Positions 8,892 through 17,133 of a stretch of DNA of 64,000 bases are shown here, in pieces (positions within the stretch are counted from its first letter, which is position 1; every line of letters starts with the position of its first letter). Below the pieces are notes generated by a model. The model was not told the DNA's origin. It was given only the letters and a program-made list of their open reading frames with translations, and did not search any database. A program made the translations under genes and the position numbers. Origin of the DNA: Lentisalinibacter sediminis (lineage in GTDB: Bacteria > Pseudomonadota > Gammaproteobacteria > Steroidobacterales > Woeseiaceae); contig NZ_JAPDRF010000005.1 in the NCBI RefSeq assembly GCF_040706615.1, forward strand, positions 682,001 to 746,000, given 5' to 3'.

Positions 8892-9507
8892 GACCCACCT
8901 CCCGGTTTACGTGTGCCGCCTCCCGGCCCCAGGCACGCCAGCCGGTCACGCCGGCGGGCGCAGGCAGGGTCCCGGCGGAAGCGGCGGCGGAGAGCATCGC
9001 GCTCGCCTGCGTGGCGCGGCCCGCCGCGATCAGATCGTTCAGTTCGCCGTAGACCAGTGCGCCGACCTTGCAGGCCTCGACGCAGGCCGGCTGCCTGCCC
9101 TCCCTCACCCGGTCTATGCAGCCGTCGCACTTGGTGGCGACGAGCCGCGCCGGCGCCCCGTTGCCCTGCACGTGGAAGTCCACGGCATCGAAGGGGCAGA
9201 CCATGGCGCACATGGCGCAGGTGATGCAGCGCTCCGGATCGACAAGCACCACTCCCTCGGCCTCGTCGCGGCCCATGGCGCCGGTCGGGCAGACGCCCAC
9301 GCAGGGCGCCGGATCACAGTGCCGGCAGCGCGACGGGAAGGAAGTGTTGAATGCAGGGCCGGGCAGTACGTGGATGCGGGTATGGGGTGCGGGCTGTTCG
9401 CCTATGGCTGTGGCCGGATCGTGGCTTCTCGAGTGCGCCACGGCACATGCGAACTCACATTGCCGACAACCGATACACCGCTCGGGGTTGATGAAGACCG
9501 TCTTCAT
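8878..9507 (-). CDS. cooF: CooF-type four-cluster ferredoxin, electron carrier of CODH
   Basis: The product is 209 residues with four [4Fe-4S] cysteine sets: CX2CX2CX3C at residues 11-21, then CRHCDPAPC with VCP, CITCAMCAMVCP, and CDGC with CVEAC. This is the polyferredoxin arrangement of CooF and HycB/DmsB-like subunits. It is the first gene of the leftward cooFSC-oxidoreductase operon. A strong GGGGGAGG ribosome site lies 5' of the ATG. The C-terminal 50 or so residues are Ala-rich and variable. It should take electrons from the CooS B/D clusters and hand them to the FAD/NAD oxidoreductase encoded two genes downstream. Confidence 0.93.
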   Translation of the reverse strand: MKTVFINPERCIGCRQCEFACAVAHSRSHDPATAIGEQPAPHTRIHVLPGPAFNTSFPSRCRHCDPAPCVGVCPTGAMGRDEAEGVVLVDPERCITCAMCAMVCPFDAVDFHVQGNGAPARLVATKCDGCIDRVREGRQPACVEACKVGALVYGELNDLIAAGRATQASAMLSAAASAGTLPAPAGVTGWRAWGREAAHVNREVGHGRS

Positions 9508-9696
9508 GCGACGCCTCCCCCGGGTATCCCGGATTGTCTGTAAGATCGGGGCTGAAGCCCCTCCTACGTGTCATTGGGAATCGTCGCCGCATCCGGCCGC
9601 TGTGACAATTCTGGGATGTACCTAAAGGGCGGGGTAGAGGCGCGATCGTGGAAGCTGCGTATCGATCGCCGGTGAGTCCCCCATAGAATCTGGATA
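9508..9696. promoter_or_regulatory. Divergent control region between the CODH and nqr operons
   Basis: These 189 bp must hold promoters for both operons. A TAGAAT (9684-9689) sits seven bases before the nqrA ATG and could be a -10 giving a leaderless message. No clear -35, FNR box or CooA-type palindrome was found. One family 1 REP unit lies at 9545-9567. Confidence 0.4.
9545..9567 (-). repeat. Family 1 REP unit, single copy
   Basis: Read on the minus strand this is GTAGGAGGGGCTTCAGCCCC followed by GAT, the canonical family 1 unit with a GCTTCAGC palindrome. It has no inverted partner here and lies in the cooF/nqrA intergenic region. Confidence 0.75.
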
Positions 9697-11052
9697 ATGT
9701 CAGGCGTGCCAAGAGAAATAAGGATACGACGGGGTTACGACCTGCCGATCGCCGGCGCCGCAGGTGATCGGCTGGAGCGCGGCCCTGCGGTGCGACGCGT
9801 CGCGGTGCTCGGCACGGATTTCCCCGGTGTGCGGCCGTCGCTGGCGGTGTCGGAAGGAGACACGGTGGCGATCGGCGAGCCGGTGTTCGTGGATCGCAAG
9901 CGCGAGAGCATCCGCTTCTGCTCGCCGGGCAACGGGCGGGTGACCGCGATCCGGCGGGGTCGTCGTCGCGTGCTGCTCGCCGTGGTGATCGAACTGGAAG
10001 ACTCGGTGACCACCCGCTACGTGGACGTCCCCGGCGGGGCCATCGAGGCGAAGCGCCCGCAGGCCATCCGTGAGACGCTCCTGCGCTACGGTCTCTGGCC
10101 CGCCTTCCGCACCCGGCCCTACGGCCGCATACCGGACCCGGACGCCGAGCCTCACGCCCTGTTCGTCACCGCCATCGATACCGAGCCGCTGTCTGCGGAG
10201 CCCGCCGTGCTGATCGAGCCGCGGGCGGAATCGTTCCGCGCGGGCCTGCGGGTTCTCGCGCAGCTGCACGGCGGCCCGCTGTACGTGTGCACGTCGCCCG
10301 AGTTCTACATCGATCTGCCCGATGCGGCGGGTCTGCAGCAGGTCCGCTTCCGCGGGCCGCACCCGGCCGGCCTCGCCGGCACCCACATCCACCATCTCTC
10401 GCCGGCTTCCGAAGCGCGGCCCGTCTGGCATATCGGTTATCAGGACGTGGTCGCCATCGGCCGCCTGTTCGTCGACCGGCTCATCGACACCGGGACCACC
10501 ATCGCCGTTGCCGGCTCGGCGCTGGGCCGGCCGGGCCTGATAGAGACCCGTCTGGGCGCGAGCCTCGACGCACTGGTGCGGGATCGGGGGCTTGCCGCCG
10601 ATGCTCGCGTCATCTCCGGCTCGCCGCTGTCGGGCCGCGAGTGGTCGACCGACCAGCCGTTTCTCGGCCGCTATCACCGTCAGGTCAGCGCGCTGATGGA
10701 GGCGACCGCGCCGGCCGAGGGTAACGGCGAGGCGGGCGAGGGTTTTTCGGTGACCAGTCCGGTCACGAAACTGCTCGCAAAGCGGTTGCGCCGTCTCGAC
10801 ACCCGCCGGGTGGGGCGGCCTGCGGGTCTGATGCCGTTCGAGGTCTACGAGCGCGTCTTCCCCTACGACCTGCCGGTGATCCCGCTGCTGCGTTCCCTGG
10901 TGGCGAGCGACGCCGAACGCGCTATCGAGCTCGGTGCGCTCGAACTCGAGGCCGAGGATCTCGCGCTGCTGAGCGCCGTCTGTCCGGCGCGATACGACTA
11001 CGCCGACGCCTGGCGGGTCTTCGCGGCCGGCGAGCAGCGGGGCGGCGGATAA
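9697..11052 (+). CDS. nqrA: Na+-translocating NADH:quinone reductase subunit A
   Basis: The 451-residue product starts with the NqrA signature RRGYDLPIAG and contains GPHPAGLAGTHIHHL, diagnostic of NqrA. It lacks the [4Fe-4S] cysteine motifs of the homologous RnfC, so this is an Nqr rather than Rnf operon; gene order A-B-C-D-E-F agrees. NqrA is the cytoplasmic quinone-associated subunit. The ATG at 9697 has almost no ribosome site, and a TAGAAT box ends seven bases before it, so a leaderless transcript is possible. It overlaps nqrB by one base (TAATG). The gene is divergent from cooF. Confidence 0.93.
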   Translation: MSGVPREIRIRRGYDLPIAGAAGDRLERGPAVRRVAVLGTDFPGVRPSLAVSEGDTVAIGEPVFVDRKRESIRFCSPGNGRVTAIRRGRRRVLLAVVIELEDSVTTRYVDVPGGAIEAKRPQAIRETLLRYGLWPAFRTRPYGRIPDPDAEPHALFVTAIDTEPLSAEPAVLIEPRAESFRAGLRVLAQLHGGPLYVCTSPEFYIDLPDAAGLQQVRFRGPHPAGLAGTHIHHLSPASEARPVWHIGYQDVVAIGRLFVDRLIDTGTTIAVAGSALGRPGLIETRLGASLDALVRDRGLAADARVISGSPLSGREWSTDQPFLGRYHRQVSALMEATAPAEGNGEAGEGFSVTSPVTKLLAKRLRRLDTRRVGRPAGLMPFEVYERVFPYDLPVIPLLRSLVASDAERAIELGALELEAEDLALLSAVCPARYDYADAWRVFAAGEQRGGG

Positions 11053-12197
11053 TGGCCCGCTGGACGCCTTTGCTGCAGAGGTATGGCCCTCGTTTCGGAC
11101 TGCTACCGCCGCTGGCGGCTACCCGCGTCACGACCCGGGCGCCGTACGTGCGGGATGCGATGTCGGTGCCGGCAGCGCTGCTGCTGATCGTGATCGCCAC
11201 GCTGCCGGCCTGGGCGGTTGGCCTCTGGTTCACGGGCACGCAGATCGTCTCTGCCGCCGGGCCGGACCTGGCCGCGGCCGTCGGGCCGTGGCGGGCTGCA
11301 TTCATCGCCGCTGTGCCGCAGGGCGCACTGCCCGCCGCCGTTGGCCTCGCCTACTTCGTCCCATTGCTTTTCGTGGCGCTGGCCGCCGGCCTGCTCTGGG
11401 AGACGCTGTTCGCCCGGTTGCGGAAGCGGCCCGTCGACTGCGGGATTTTCCATACGGCGTGGCTGCTCGTGCTGCTCCTGCCGGCCGGCGCCTCGTCCGC
11501 AACGGTGGCCGTCGGTGCGAGCTTCGCGTTCGTGGTCGGCAAACTGCTGTTCGGAGGCACCGGGCGCTACCTGGTGAGTCCGGCGCTGCTGGGGCTGGTC
11601 TTCCTTCATTTCGCCTATCCCGGCACGCCCGAACCGACGCTCGCCTTCCCGGTAGCGGTCGCGGACGTTGAGACCGCGCTCAACGTGGCGCTCGACGGCG
11701 GTACCGAAGCCCTTGCTTCCGCCGGCCACAGTCTCATGGCCGTGGCAATCGGTCACGACCTCGGTGCCTTCGGCACGACGTCGGCGCTCGCCTGCGCAGT
11801 CGGGGCCGTGCTCCTGATGCTCGGCGGTCTGGTTTCCTGGCGCATCGTCGCGGCGGCTCTGGTCGGCAGTCTCGCGATGACGCTCGCGCTGAACACCTGG
11901 GGTCCGGACGACCCCGCCTTCGACCTGCCCTGGCGCTGGCACCTGGTCACCGGCAGCTTCGCCTTCCTGATCGCCTTCATCGCCACGGATCCGGTCGGTG
12001 CGTCGGTCACCCGTCCCGGGCGCTGGACCTACGGGTTCGTGATAGGAGCGGCGGCCATACTCTTTCGGGTGGCGAATTCGAGCCATCCGGAAGGCACCAT
12101 CTATGCGGTGCTGCTGATCAGCCTCGCGGCGCCCGCCATCGACCACGCGGTGGTCGCCTGGCAGATGCGCCGGCACCGCAGGAGGCTCGCCTCATGA
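11052..12197 (+). CDS. nqrB: Na+-NQR subunit B, with degenerate flavinylation site
   Basis: The product is 381 residues, somewhat shorter than usual for NqrB (about 400-415). It is an integral membrane protein with many hydrophobic segments and the conserved FGGTGRYLVSPAL, PWRWHL, ATDPVGAS and HPEG blocks. NqrB normally carries FMN on the Thr of a D-G-x-S-G-A-T motif. The corresponding stretch here reads VADVETALN, with Thr208 in the right place by alignment to Vibrio NqrB but S-G-A missing. Covalent FMN at this site is therefore doubtful. N-terminal and C-terminal features are otherwise normal. It overlaps nqrC by 4 bp. Alignment was done by eye. Confidence 0.9.
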   Translation: MARWTPLLQRYGPRFGLLPPLAATRVTTRAPYVRDAMSVPAALLLIVIATLPAWAVGLWFTGTQIVSAAGPDLAAAVGPWRAAFIAAVPQGALPAAVGLAYFVPLLFVALAAGLLWETLFARLRKRPVDCGIFHTAWLLVLLLPAGASSATVAVGASFAFVVGKLLFGGTGRYLVSPALLGLVFLHFAYPGTPEPTLAFPVAVADVETALNVALDGGTEALASAGHSLMAVAIGHDLGAFGTTSALACAVGAVLLMLGGLVSWRIVAAALVGSLAMTLALNTWGPDDPAFDLPWRWHLVTGSFAFLIAFIATDPVGASVTRPGRWTYGFVIGAAAILFRVANSSHPEGTIYAVLLISLAAPAIDHAVVAWQMRRHRRRLAS

Positions 12198-12985
12198 GCC
12201 GCAACACCATCACCCACACCACGGTATTCACGCTGAGCATCGCCATTGCGTGCTCGCTGATGGTGTCGGCGGCCGTGGCCTGGCTGCGGCCGGTCCAGGA
12301 GCGTTACGCCTCCATCGACCGCGACCGCCGCGTGCTCGTGGCTGCAGGGCTGCTCGAGGGCGACGCGGACGCGCCCGCCCGCGAGGTGGCCGAGCGGTTC
12401 GAGGCGATCGAAGTGCGTCTTGTGGACCTCGACACCGGCGCTTATACCGACGCGGCCGACCCTCGGGAGTACGACTACCAGGCGGCCGCCGAGTCGGAGA
12501 CGGAGAGCGTCGAGATACCCCGTGCCGAGAACATGGCACGGCTTGGCCGCCGCGCTCCCTACATGCCCGTGTACGTGTATCGGGACGAAGGGAGCCTGGA
12601 GCGCATCGTGCTGCCGGTCTACGGCCGCGGCATGTGGTCGACGCTGAAAGGCTACCTGGCGCTGGAGAGCGATCTGGAGACCGTCGCCGCGCTGAGCTTC
12701 TACGAACACGGTGAGACGCCGGGCATCGGCGACTTCGTGGAACAGAAGGACTGGCAGGCCCGCTGGCCCGGCAAGCAGGCCTACGATGAACGGGGCCGGC
12801 CGGCGCTCGGCATCGCCCGGGAAGCTCTGGCCGAGGACGATCCGGCCCGCCGCTACCAGACCGACGCCATGAGCGGCGCCACCAAGACGGCACGGGGCGT
12901 CACCGGCCTGCTGCAGTACTGGCTGGGCGACGACGGCTACGGGCCGCTGCTCGAGCGCCTGCGCGAAGAGGGAGACGCATCATGA
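12194..12985 (+). CDS. nqrC: Na+-NQR subunit C, covalent FMN subunit
   Basis: The product is 263 residues. An N-terminal membrane anchor (residues 10-32) is followed by a periplasmic FMN-binding domain. The flavinylation motif is intact: DAMSGAT with acceptor Thr230. ApbE/Ftp would attach the FMN; no apbE gene is in the window. The gene overlaps nqrB and nqrD by 4 bp each, so translation is probably coupled. The contrast with the degenerate site in NqrB is worth noting. Confidence 0.93.
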   Translation: MSRNTITHTTVFTLSIAIACSLMVSAAVAWLRPVQERYASIDRDRRVLVAAGLLEGDADAPAREVAERFEAIEVRLVDLDTGAYTDAADPREYDYQAAAESETESVEIPRAENMARLGRRAPYMPVYVYRDEGSLERIVLPVYGRGMWSTLKGYLALESDLETVAALSFYEHGETPGIGDFVEQKDWQARWPGKQAYDERGRPALGIAREALAEDDPARRYQTDAMSGATKTARGVTGLLQYWLGDDGYGPLLERLREEGDAS

Positions 12986-13638
12986 GTGACGGACGCACGC
13001 TCGTCGATCCCATCGTGGACAACAACCCGATCACCATGCAGATCCTCGGCATCTGCTCGGCACTGGCCGTCACCCGGACGCTGTTCCCCGCGCTGGTCAT
13101 GAGTGCCGCGGTGATCGCCGTGCTCGCGTTCAGCAATGTCGCGGTGAGCATGCTGCGCCGGCAGATGCCCCATTCGGTGCGCATCATCATCGAGGTCACC
13201 ATCATCGCCAGCGGCGTGATCGTAGTGGACGAGTTCCTGCGCGCCTATCTGCCGGACGTTTCGCGCATACTCTCCGTGTTCGTGGGCCTCATCATCACCA
13301 ACTGCATCATCCTCGGCCGTACCGAGACCTTCGCGATGGGCCACGGCCCGTGGCAGAGCCTGCTGGACGGCATCGGCAACGGCCTCGGCTACAGCGTGGT
13401 GCTGATCGCCGTCGCCTCGGCGCGGGAACTGCTGGGCGCCGGCACGCTGCTCGGCTACCCGATCATCACGGTCTCCGCAGAAGGCGGCTGGTACCTGCCG
13501 AACGAGCTCATGCTGCTGCCTCCGAGCGCCTTCTTCCTCATCGCGGCCATCGTCTGGTGGATACGGGTCGTGCGGCCGATGCAGCGCGAGCATACGGTCA
13601 TGTCGGCGCCTCCCTCCAAATTCCAGGAGGGCGACTGA
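12982..13638 (+). CDS. nqrD: Na+-NQR subunit D
   Basis: The 218-residue protein has about six membrane helices. It begins with NNPITMQILGICSALAVT and contains IITNCIILGRTE, both strongly conserved in NqrD/RnfE. The two cysteines in these blocks are the NqrD ligands for the intramembrane iron-sulphur centre shared with NqrE. The product helps form the sodium channel of the complex. Its TGA shares one base with the ATG of nqrE. Confidence 0.93.
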   Translation: MSDGRTLVDPIVDNNPITMQILGICSALAVTRTLFPALVMSAAVIAVLAFSNVAVSMLRRQMPHSVRIIIEVTIIASGVIVVDEFLRAYLPDVSRILSVFVGLIITNCIILGRTETFAMGHGPWQSLLDGIGNGLGYSVVLIAVASARELLGAGTLLGYPIITVSAEGGWYLPNELMLLPPSAFFLIAAIVWWIRVVRPMQREHTVMSAPPSKFQEGD

Positions 13639-14246
13639 TGAGTGAGCTCGCCGGCATCTTCCTGAGCGCGGTCTTCGTCGATAACCTGGCGCTGGCCTTC
13701 CTGCTCGGCATGTGCACTTTCCTGGCGGTGTCCAAGCGCGTCAGCACGGCGGTCGGCCTCGGCATCGCCGTCGTCGTGGTTCAGACCATCACCGTGCCGA
13801 TCAACCACCTGATCTTCGACAACCTGCTGAAGCCGGGCGCGCTCGCCTGGCTGGGTATGCCCGACACCGATCTCACCCATCTCAGGCTGATCAGCTTCAT
13901 CGGCGTGATCGCGGCGCTCATCCAGATCCTGGAAATGACGCTGGACCGCTTCGTGCCGGCGCTCCATCAGGCACTCGGCATCTTCCTGCCGCTGCTCACC
14001 GTCAACTGCGCGGTGCTTGGCGCGTCGCTGTTCATGGTGGAGCGCGAGTACGGCCTGGCCGAGAGCACGGCCTACGGTGCCGGTGCCGGCGTCGGCTGGG
14101 CCGTGGCCATCATCCTGTTCGCCGCCATCCGCGAACGCCTGCACTACAGCGACATACCGGAGGGCCTGCAGGGACTCGGTCTCGCTTTCGTGGTCACCGG
14201 CCTGCTCTCGCTGGGATTCGCCGGACTCTCGGGGCTCGCGTTCTGA
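13638..14246 (+). CDS. nqrE: Na+-NQR subunit E
   Basis: The product is 202 residues with about six membrane helices. The start is the ATG at 13638, which overlaps the nqrD stop (TGATG); GGAGG lies upstream. The conserved cysteines LLGMCTFLAVSK and LLTVNCAVLG supply the NqrE half of the Fe-S site between NqrD and NqrE. HLIFDNLL and GWAVAIILFAAIRERL are typical NqrE sequence. It overlaps nqrF by one base. Confidence 0.93.
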   Translation: MSELAGIFLSAVFVDNLALAFLLGMCTFLAVSKRVSTAVGLGIAVVVVQTITVPINHLIFDNLLKPGALAWLGMPDTDLTHLRLISFIGVIAALIQILEMTLDRFVPALHQALGIFLPLLTVNCAVLGASLFMVEREYGLAESTAYGAGAGVGWAVAIILFAAIRERLHYSDIPEGLQGLGLAFVVTGLLSLGFAGLSGLAF

Positions 14247-15475
14247 TGGGGAGCGTGCTGCTCAGCGTCGTGACCTTCACCCTGCTGGTGATGACGATGA
14301 TGTACATCGTCCTGCTGGCCCGCCGGTGGCTGGCGCCAGGGGGCAGTGCGGAGATCACTATCAACGGACAGCGGACCATCGAGGTGCCGGTCGGCACCCA
14401 TCTGCTGACCGATCTGGGCAACAACGGCCTCTATCTGCCGGCGGCTTGCGGCGGGCGCGGTACCTGCGGCCAGTGCAAGCTGAAGGTGCTGGAGGGCGGC
14501 GGCGACCTGCTGCCGACCGAGCAGAACCACATCGACCGGCACGAGGCGGAGGAAGGCTACCGGCTGGCCTGTCAGGTCAAGGTACGCGGCGACATGAGCG
14601 TACGGGTGCCGGATCAGCTGTTCGGCGTAAAGCGCTGGACCAGTACGGTGCGCTCGGCACGCCACGTGGGCACGTTCCTGAAGGAGATGGTGTTCGCCAT
14701 GCCGGACGGGGAACGGCTCGATTTCGAGGCCGGCGGCTATATCGTCCTGGAGGCACCGCCCTACGATGTGAAATTCGCCGACTTCGACATCCCGGAGCAA
14801 TACCGCGCCGACTGGGAGCGCTATGGCCTGCTGCAGCTCGAGTCACATGCGGATTCGACCACGACCCGCGCCTATTCGCTGGCCAACCATCCGGGCGAGG
14901 ACGACATCGCCATGCTGGTAGTACGCATAGCCGTGCCGCCCCCGGATGCGCCGGAGGGCACGCCGCCGGGCAAGGCATCGTCCTGGATTTTCAGCCTGGC
15001 GGCCGGCGACGAGGTGGTGCTGTCCGGCCCATTCGGCGAGTTCCGTGCCAACGAGTCCGACCGCGAGATGGTGCTGATCGGCGGCGGCGCGGGCATGGCG
15101 CCGATGCGCTCGATCATCTTCGACCAGCTCCTGAACCGGGCGAGCGGCCGCAGGATCCGCTTCTGGTACGGCGCGCGCAGCCTGCGGGAGCTCTGCTACA
15201 AGGACGACTTCGACCGCCTCGCGGCCGAACACGACAATTTCGACTGGCAGGTGGCGCTCTCCGATCCGCTGCCCGAAGACGACTGGGACGGTCCGGTCGG
15301 CTTCGTGCATCGGGTCGTCTATGAGCAGTACCTGAATGAGCACCCGGCTCCCGAGGAGCTGGAATATTATCTCTGCGGACCACCGGTCATGACCGCGGCC
15401 GTCATTCAGATGCTCGACGAGCTGGGTGTCGATCGAGAGAGCATCTTCCTGGACGACTTCGGCTCCGGTCGCTGA
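14246..15475 (+). CDS. nqrF: Na+-NQR subunit F, NADH-oxidising FAD/2Fe-2S subunit
   Basis: The product is 409 residues. It has one N-terminal membrane helix (5-26), a plant-type ferredoxin domain with C68, C74, C77 and C109 ligating [2Fe-2S], an FAD-binding domain (RAYSLANHP), and an NADH-binding domain (LIGGGAGMAPMRS, ending LDDFGSGR). It is the entry point for NADH electrons: NADH to FAD to 2Fe-2S, then on to the flavins of C and B. It is the last gene of the nqr operon. The CBS gene begins 14 bp later and may be co-transcribed. Confidence 0.95.
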   Translation: MGSVLLSVVTFTLLVMTMMYIVLLARRWLAPGGSAEITINGQRTIEVPVGTHLLTDLGNNGLYLPAACGGRGTCGQCKLKVLEGGGDLLPTEQNHIDRHEAEEGYRLACQVKVRGDMSVRVPDQLFGVKRWTSTVRSARHVGTFLKEMVFAMPDGERLDFEAGGYIVLEAPPYDVKFADFDIPEQYRADWERYGLLQLESHADSTTTRAYSLANHPGEDDIAMLVVRIAVPPPDAPEGTPPGKASSWIFSLAAGDEVVLSGPFGEFRANESDREMVLIGGGAGMAPMRSIIFDQLLNRASGRRIRFWYGARSLRELCYKDDFDRLAAEHDNFDWQVALSDPLPEDDWDGPVGFVHRVVYEQYLNEHPAPEELEYYLCGPPVMTAAVIQMLDELGVDRESIFLDDFGSGR

Positions 15476-15489
15476 GGAGGGGGAATGCG

Positions 15490-15894
15490 ATGGAGACGAT
15501 GAAGGTACAGGACTACATGACCCGGAATGTCCTCACGCTGCGCCCGGACATGGAGATTCTGCGGGCACTGGCGATTTTCGTGGACAACGACGTCGCTGGC
15601 GCGCCGGTCACGGACCGCAGCGGCCGGCTCGTCGGCATCCTCACCGAGGGTGATTTCATGAAGGTAGCGCTGCACGGCGCCTACCACGGCGAGCCGGGCG
15701 GTCGCGTCGAGGAATACATGCACAGGAATGTGGAAACCGTCCGCCCGCGCGACAGCATCATGTCACTGGCGGAGCACTTCCTGGAGTCGCCCTACCGCCG
15801 CTATCCGGTGGTGGATCGCAGCGGCCGGCTGATCGGCATCATCGCCTGGCGCGATGTGCTTCGGGCGCTGAAGAACCAGATGGGCCAGTACTGA
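15490..15894 (+). CDS. Two-CBS-domain protein
   Basis: The product is 134 residues and consists of a CBS pair: residues about 8-65 (YMTRNVLTLRPDMEILRA...GILTEGDF) and about 77-130 (YMHRNVETVRPRDSIMSLA...GIIAWRDVL). CBS pairs bind adenine nucleotides and act as energy-status sensors. The gene starts 14 bp after nqrF on the same strand and has its own AGGAGGGGG site, so it may be co-transcribed with nqr and sense nucleotides for that complex. That role is inference; no partner domain is present. Confidence 0.85.
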   Translation: METMKVQDYMTRNVLTLRPDMEILRALAIFVDNDVAGAPVTDRSGRLVGILTEGDFMKVALHGAYHGEPGGRVEEYMHRNVETVRPRDSIMSLAEHFLESPYRRYPVVDRSGRLIGIIAWRDVLRALKNQMGQY

Positions 15895-15913
15895 CCGGCA
15901 CCGCCAGCGCGTT

Positions 15914-16471
15914 TCAGCTCGCCGGCTCGGCCAGCGCGGATTCCAGCGCCGATACCACGCTCTCGTCATAGGGCTTCGTGCGCGGGCTGAACTCGGCGAT
16001 CAGCTTGCCGTCGCGGCCAATCAGGTACTTGTGGAAGTTCCACTGGGGATAGGTGCCTGCCTCCGCCGCCAGCGCGCGGTAGAAGGGATGGGCGTTCTCC
16101 TCGCGCACCGTAATCTTCTCGAACATCGGGAATTTCACACCGTAGGTGGAGCGGCAGAACTCCTGGATCTCCTCCTCCGTGCCGGGTTCCTGGCCCATGA
16201 AGTCGTTCGAAGGGAAACCCAGCACCACCAGGCCCTCTCCTCCGAATTCCTCGTAGAGCCCTTCCAGGCCCTCGTACTGGGGCGTATTGCCGCATTTCGA
16301 TGCCGTGTTCACGACCAGGACGACCTTGCCCTGGTAGGCCTCGCAGAGGTTCACCGACTCGTCGGCGGCGAGCCGGCGGAAGTCCTGGTTCAGCAGGGAG
16401 CCGTCGCAGGCCAGTGCCGGCGCGGCGAAAGCGGCCAGCAGGAAGAATACGGGGGTCAGCAGTGCACGCAT
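15914..16471 (-). CDS. Exported glutathione-peroxidase-like thiol peroxidase
   Basis: The product is 185 residues from the ATG at 16471, which follows GGAGAG; upstream in-frame starts would disrupt the signal peptide. An N-terminal signal (MRALLTPVFFLLAAFAAPALA) directs export, and a Cys directly follows it. The peroxidatic Cys lies in NTASKCGNTPQYEGL, a Cys-type (not selenocysteine) GPx active site. FPSNDFMGQEPG and WNFHKYLI supply the Gln and Trp/Asn of the catalytic set. It probably uses thioredoxin-like reductants against peroxides in the envelope. The gene is convergent with the CBS gene, with a 19-bp gap. Confidence 0.88.
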   Translation of the reverse strand: MRALLTPVFFLLAAFAAPALACDGSLLNQDFRRLAADESVNLCEAYQGKVVLVVNTASKCGNTPQYEGLEGLYEEFGGEGLVVLGFPSNDFMGQEPGTEEEIQEFCRSTYGVKFPMFEKITVREENAHPFYRALAAEAGTYPQWNFHKYLIGRDGKLIAEFSPRTKPYDESVVSALESALAEPAS

Positions 16472-16514
16472 GGTCTCTCTCCGTGGCATGGAACCGATTA
16501 TTCGGCTGATCATT

Positions 16515-16952
16515 TCAGATGGATGCGGGCAGCGCCAGCAGGATGCCGGTGCCGAGGACGAGCGCGACCAGGGTCAGGAGCACGCTCAGCCGGTGCAGTC
16601 TGGCGAAGCGCGCGTGCTGAGCCTCGCCGGCGTCGCGCGCGGCGTTGATGAGCGGTGTCAGCCGCAGCGAGGCCACCTCCAGGATAATGATGAGGATCGC
16701 CGCAGCCAGGCAGGCCTGGATAAAGACCGATCCCGTCCCGAAAGCGGCAACGCTGAGGGCGACCGTAGCAATGACCCCGCAGCACAGTCCCAGCCAGTAG
16801 AAGCGGGGAAAGATCGTGCGCAGGAAGCGCCGCGCGGACACCTCGTCCAGCTGCCGGAACACGGTTGGTGCGACGACCGCCGAGTGGAAGACGATGGCCC
16901 CCACCAGCACGGCCACCGCGAGATTGGCAAGAGATACGGCTGTTTCTGTCAT
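16515..16952 (-). CDS. DUF4149-like four-helix membrane protein
   Basis: The product is 145 residues from the ATG at 16952, preceded by GGAGGGAAG. Four hydrophobic segments fill the sequence. The pattern FHSAVVAPTVFRQLD in the first third and ARLHRLSVLLTL in the last third resembles DUF4149/TMEM205-type membrane proteins. The biochemical function of the family is unknown. The gene lies just upstream of the GPx-like gene on the same strand (43-bp gap), so the two may form a unit. Confidence 0.7.
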   Translation of the reverse strand: MTETAVSLANLAVAVLVGAIVFHSAVVAPTVFRQLDEVSARRFLRTIFPRFYWLGLCCGVIATVALSVAAFGTGSVFIQACLAAAILIIILEVASLRLTPLINAARDAGEAQHARFARLHRLSVLLTLVALVLGTGILLALPASI

Positions 16953-17133
16953 AGGTTTGCTTCCCTCCGTGGCTGCCCGGATTACACAGTGGTGCCCCGC
17001 TGTCAGGCAAGCGCGCGAGGTTAGACGGCGACGTTGCACCAGCGCCGGCGGCACCGCATGGTCAAGCTGCTCGGCGCTTACCGGGTCTGTCCGGTCCGGC
17101 CCGGCGCCCCCGGCTCTGCGCTATAGTTGTCGG

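Noticed and set aside
6966..9224. 752-codon open frame on the plus strand
   Set aside because: It is antisense to cooS and cooF, whose metal ligands are all conserved.
9508..9696. CooA or FNR operator for the CODH operon
   Set aside because: No TGTCR-N6-YGACA or TTGAT-N4-ATCAA palindrome could be found.
9697..15475. Rnf operon instead of Nqr
   Set aside because: Subunit A lacks RnfC-type iron-sulphur cysteines, and the last gene is an NqrF-type FAD/2Fe-2S NADH dehydrogenase rather than RnfB.
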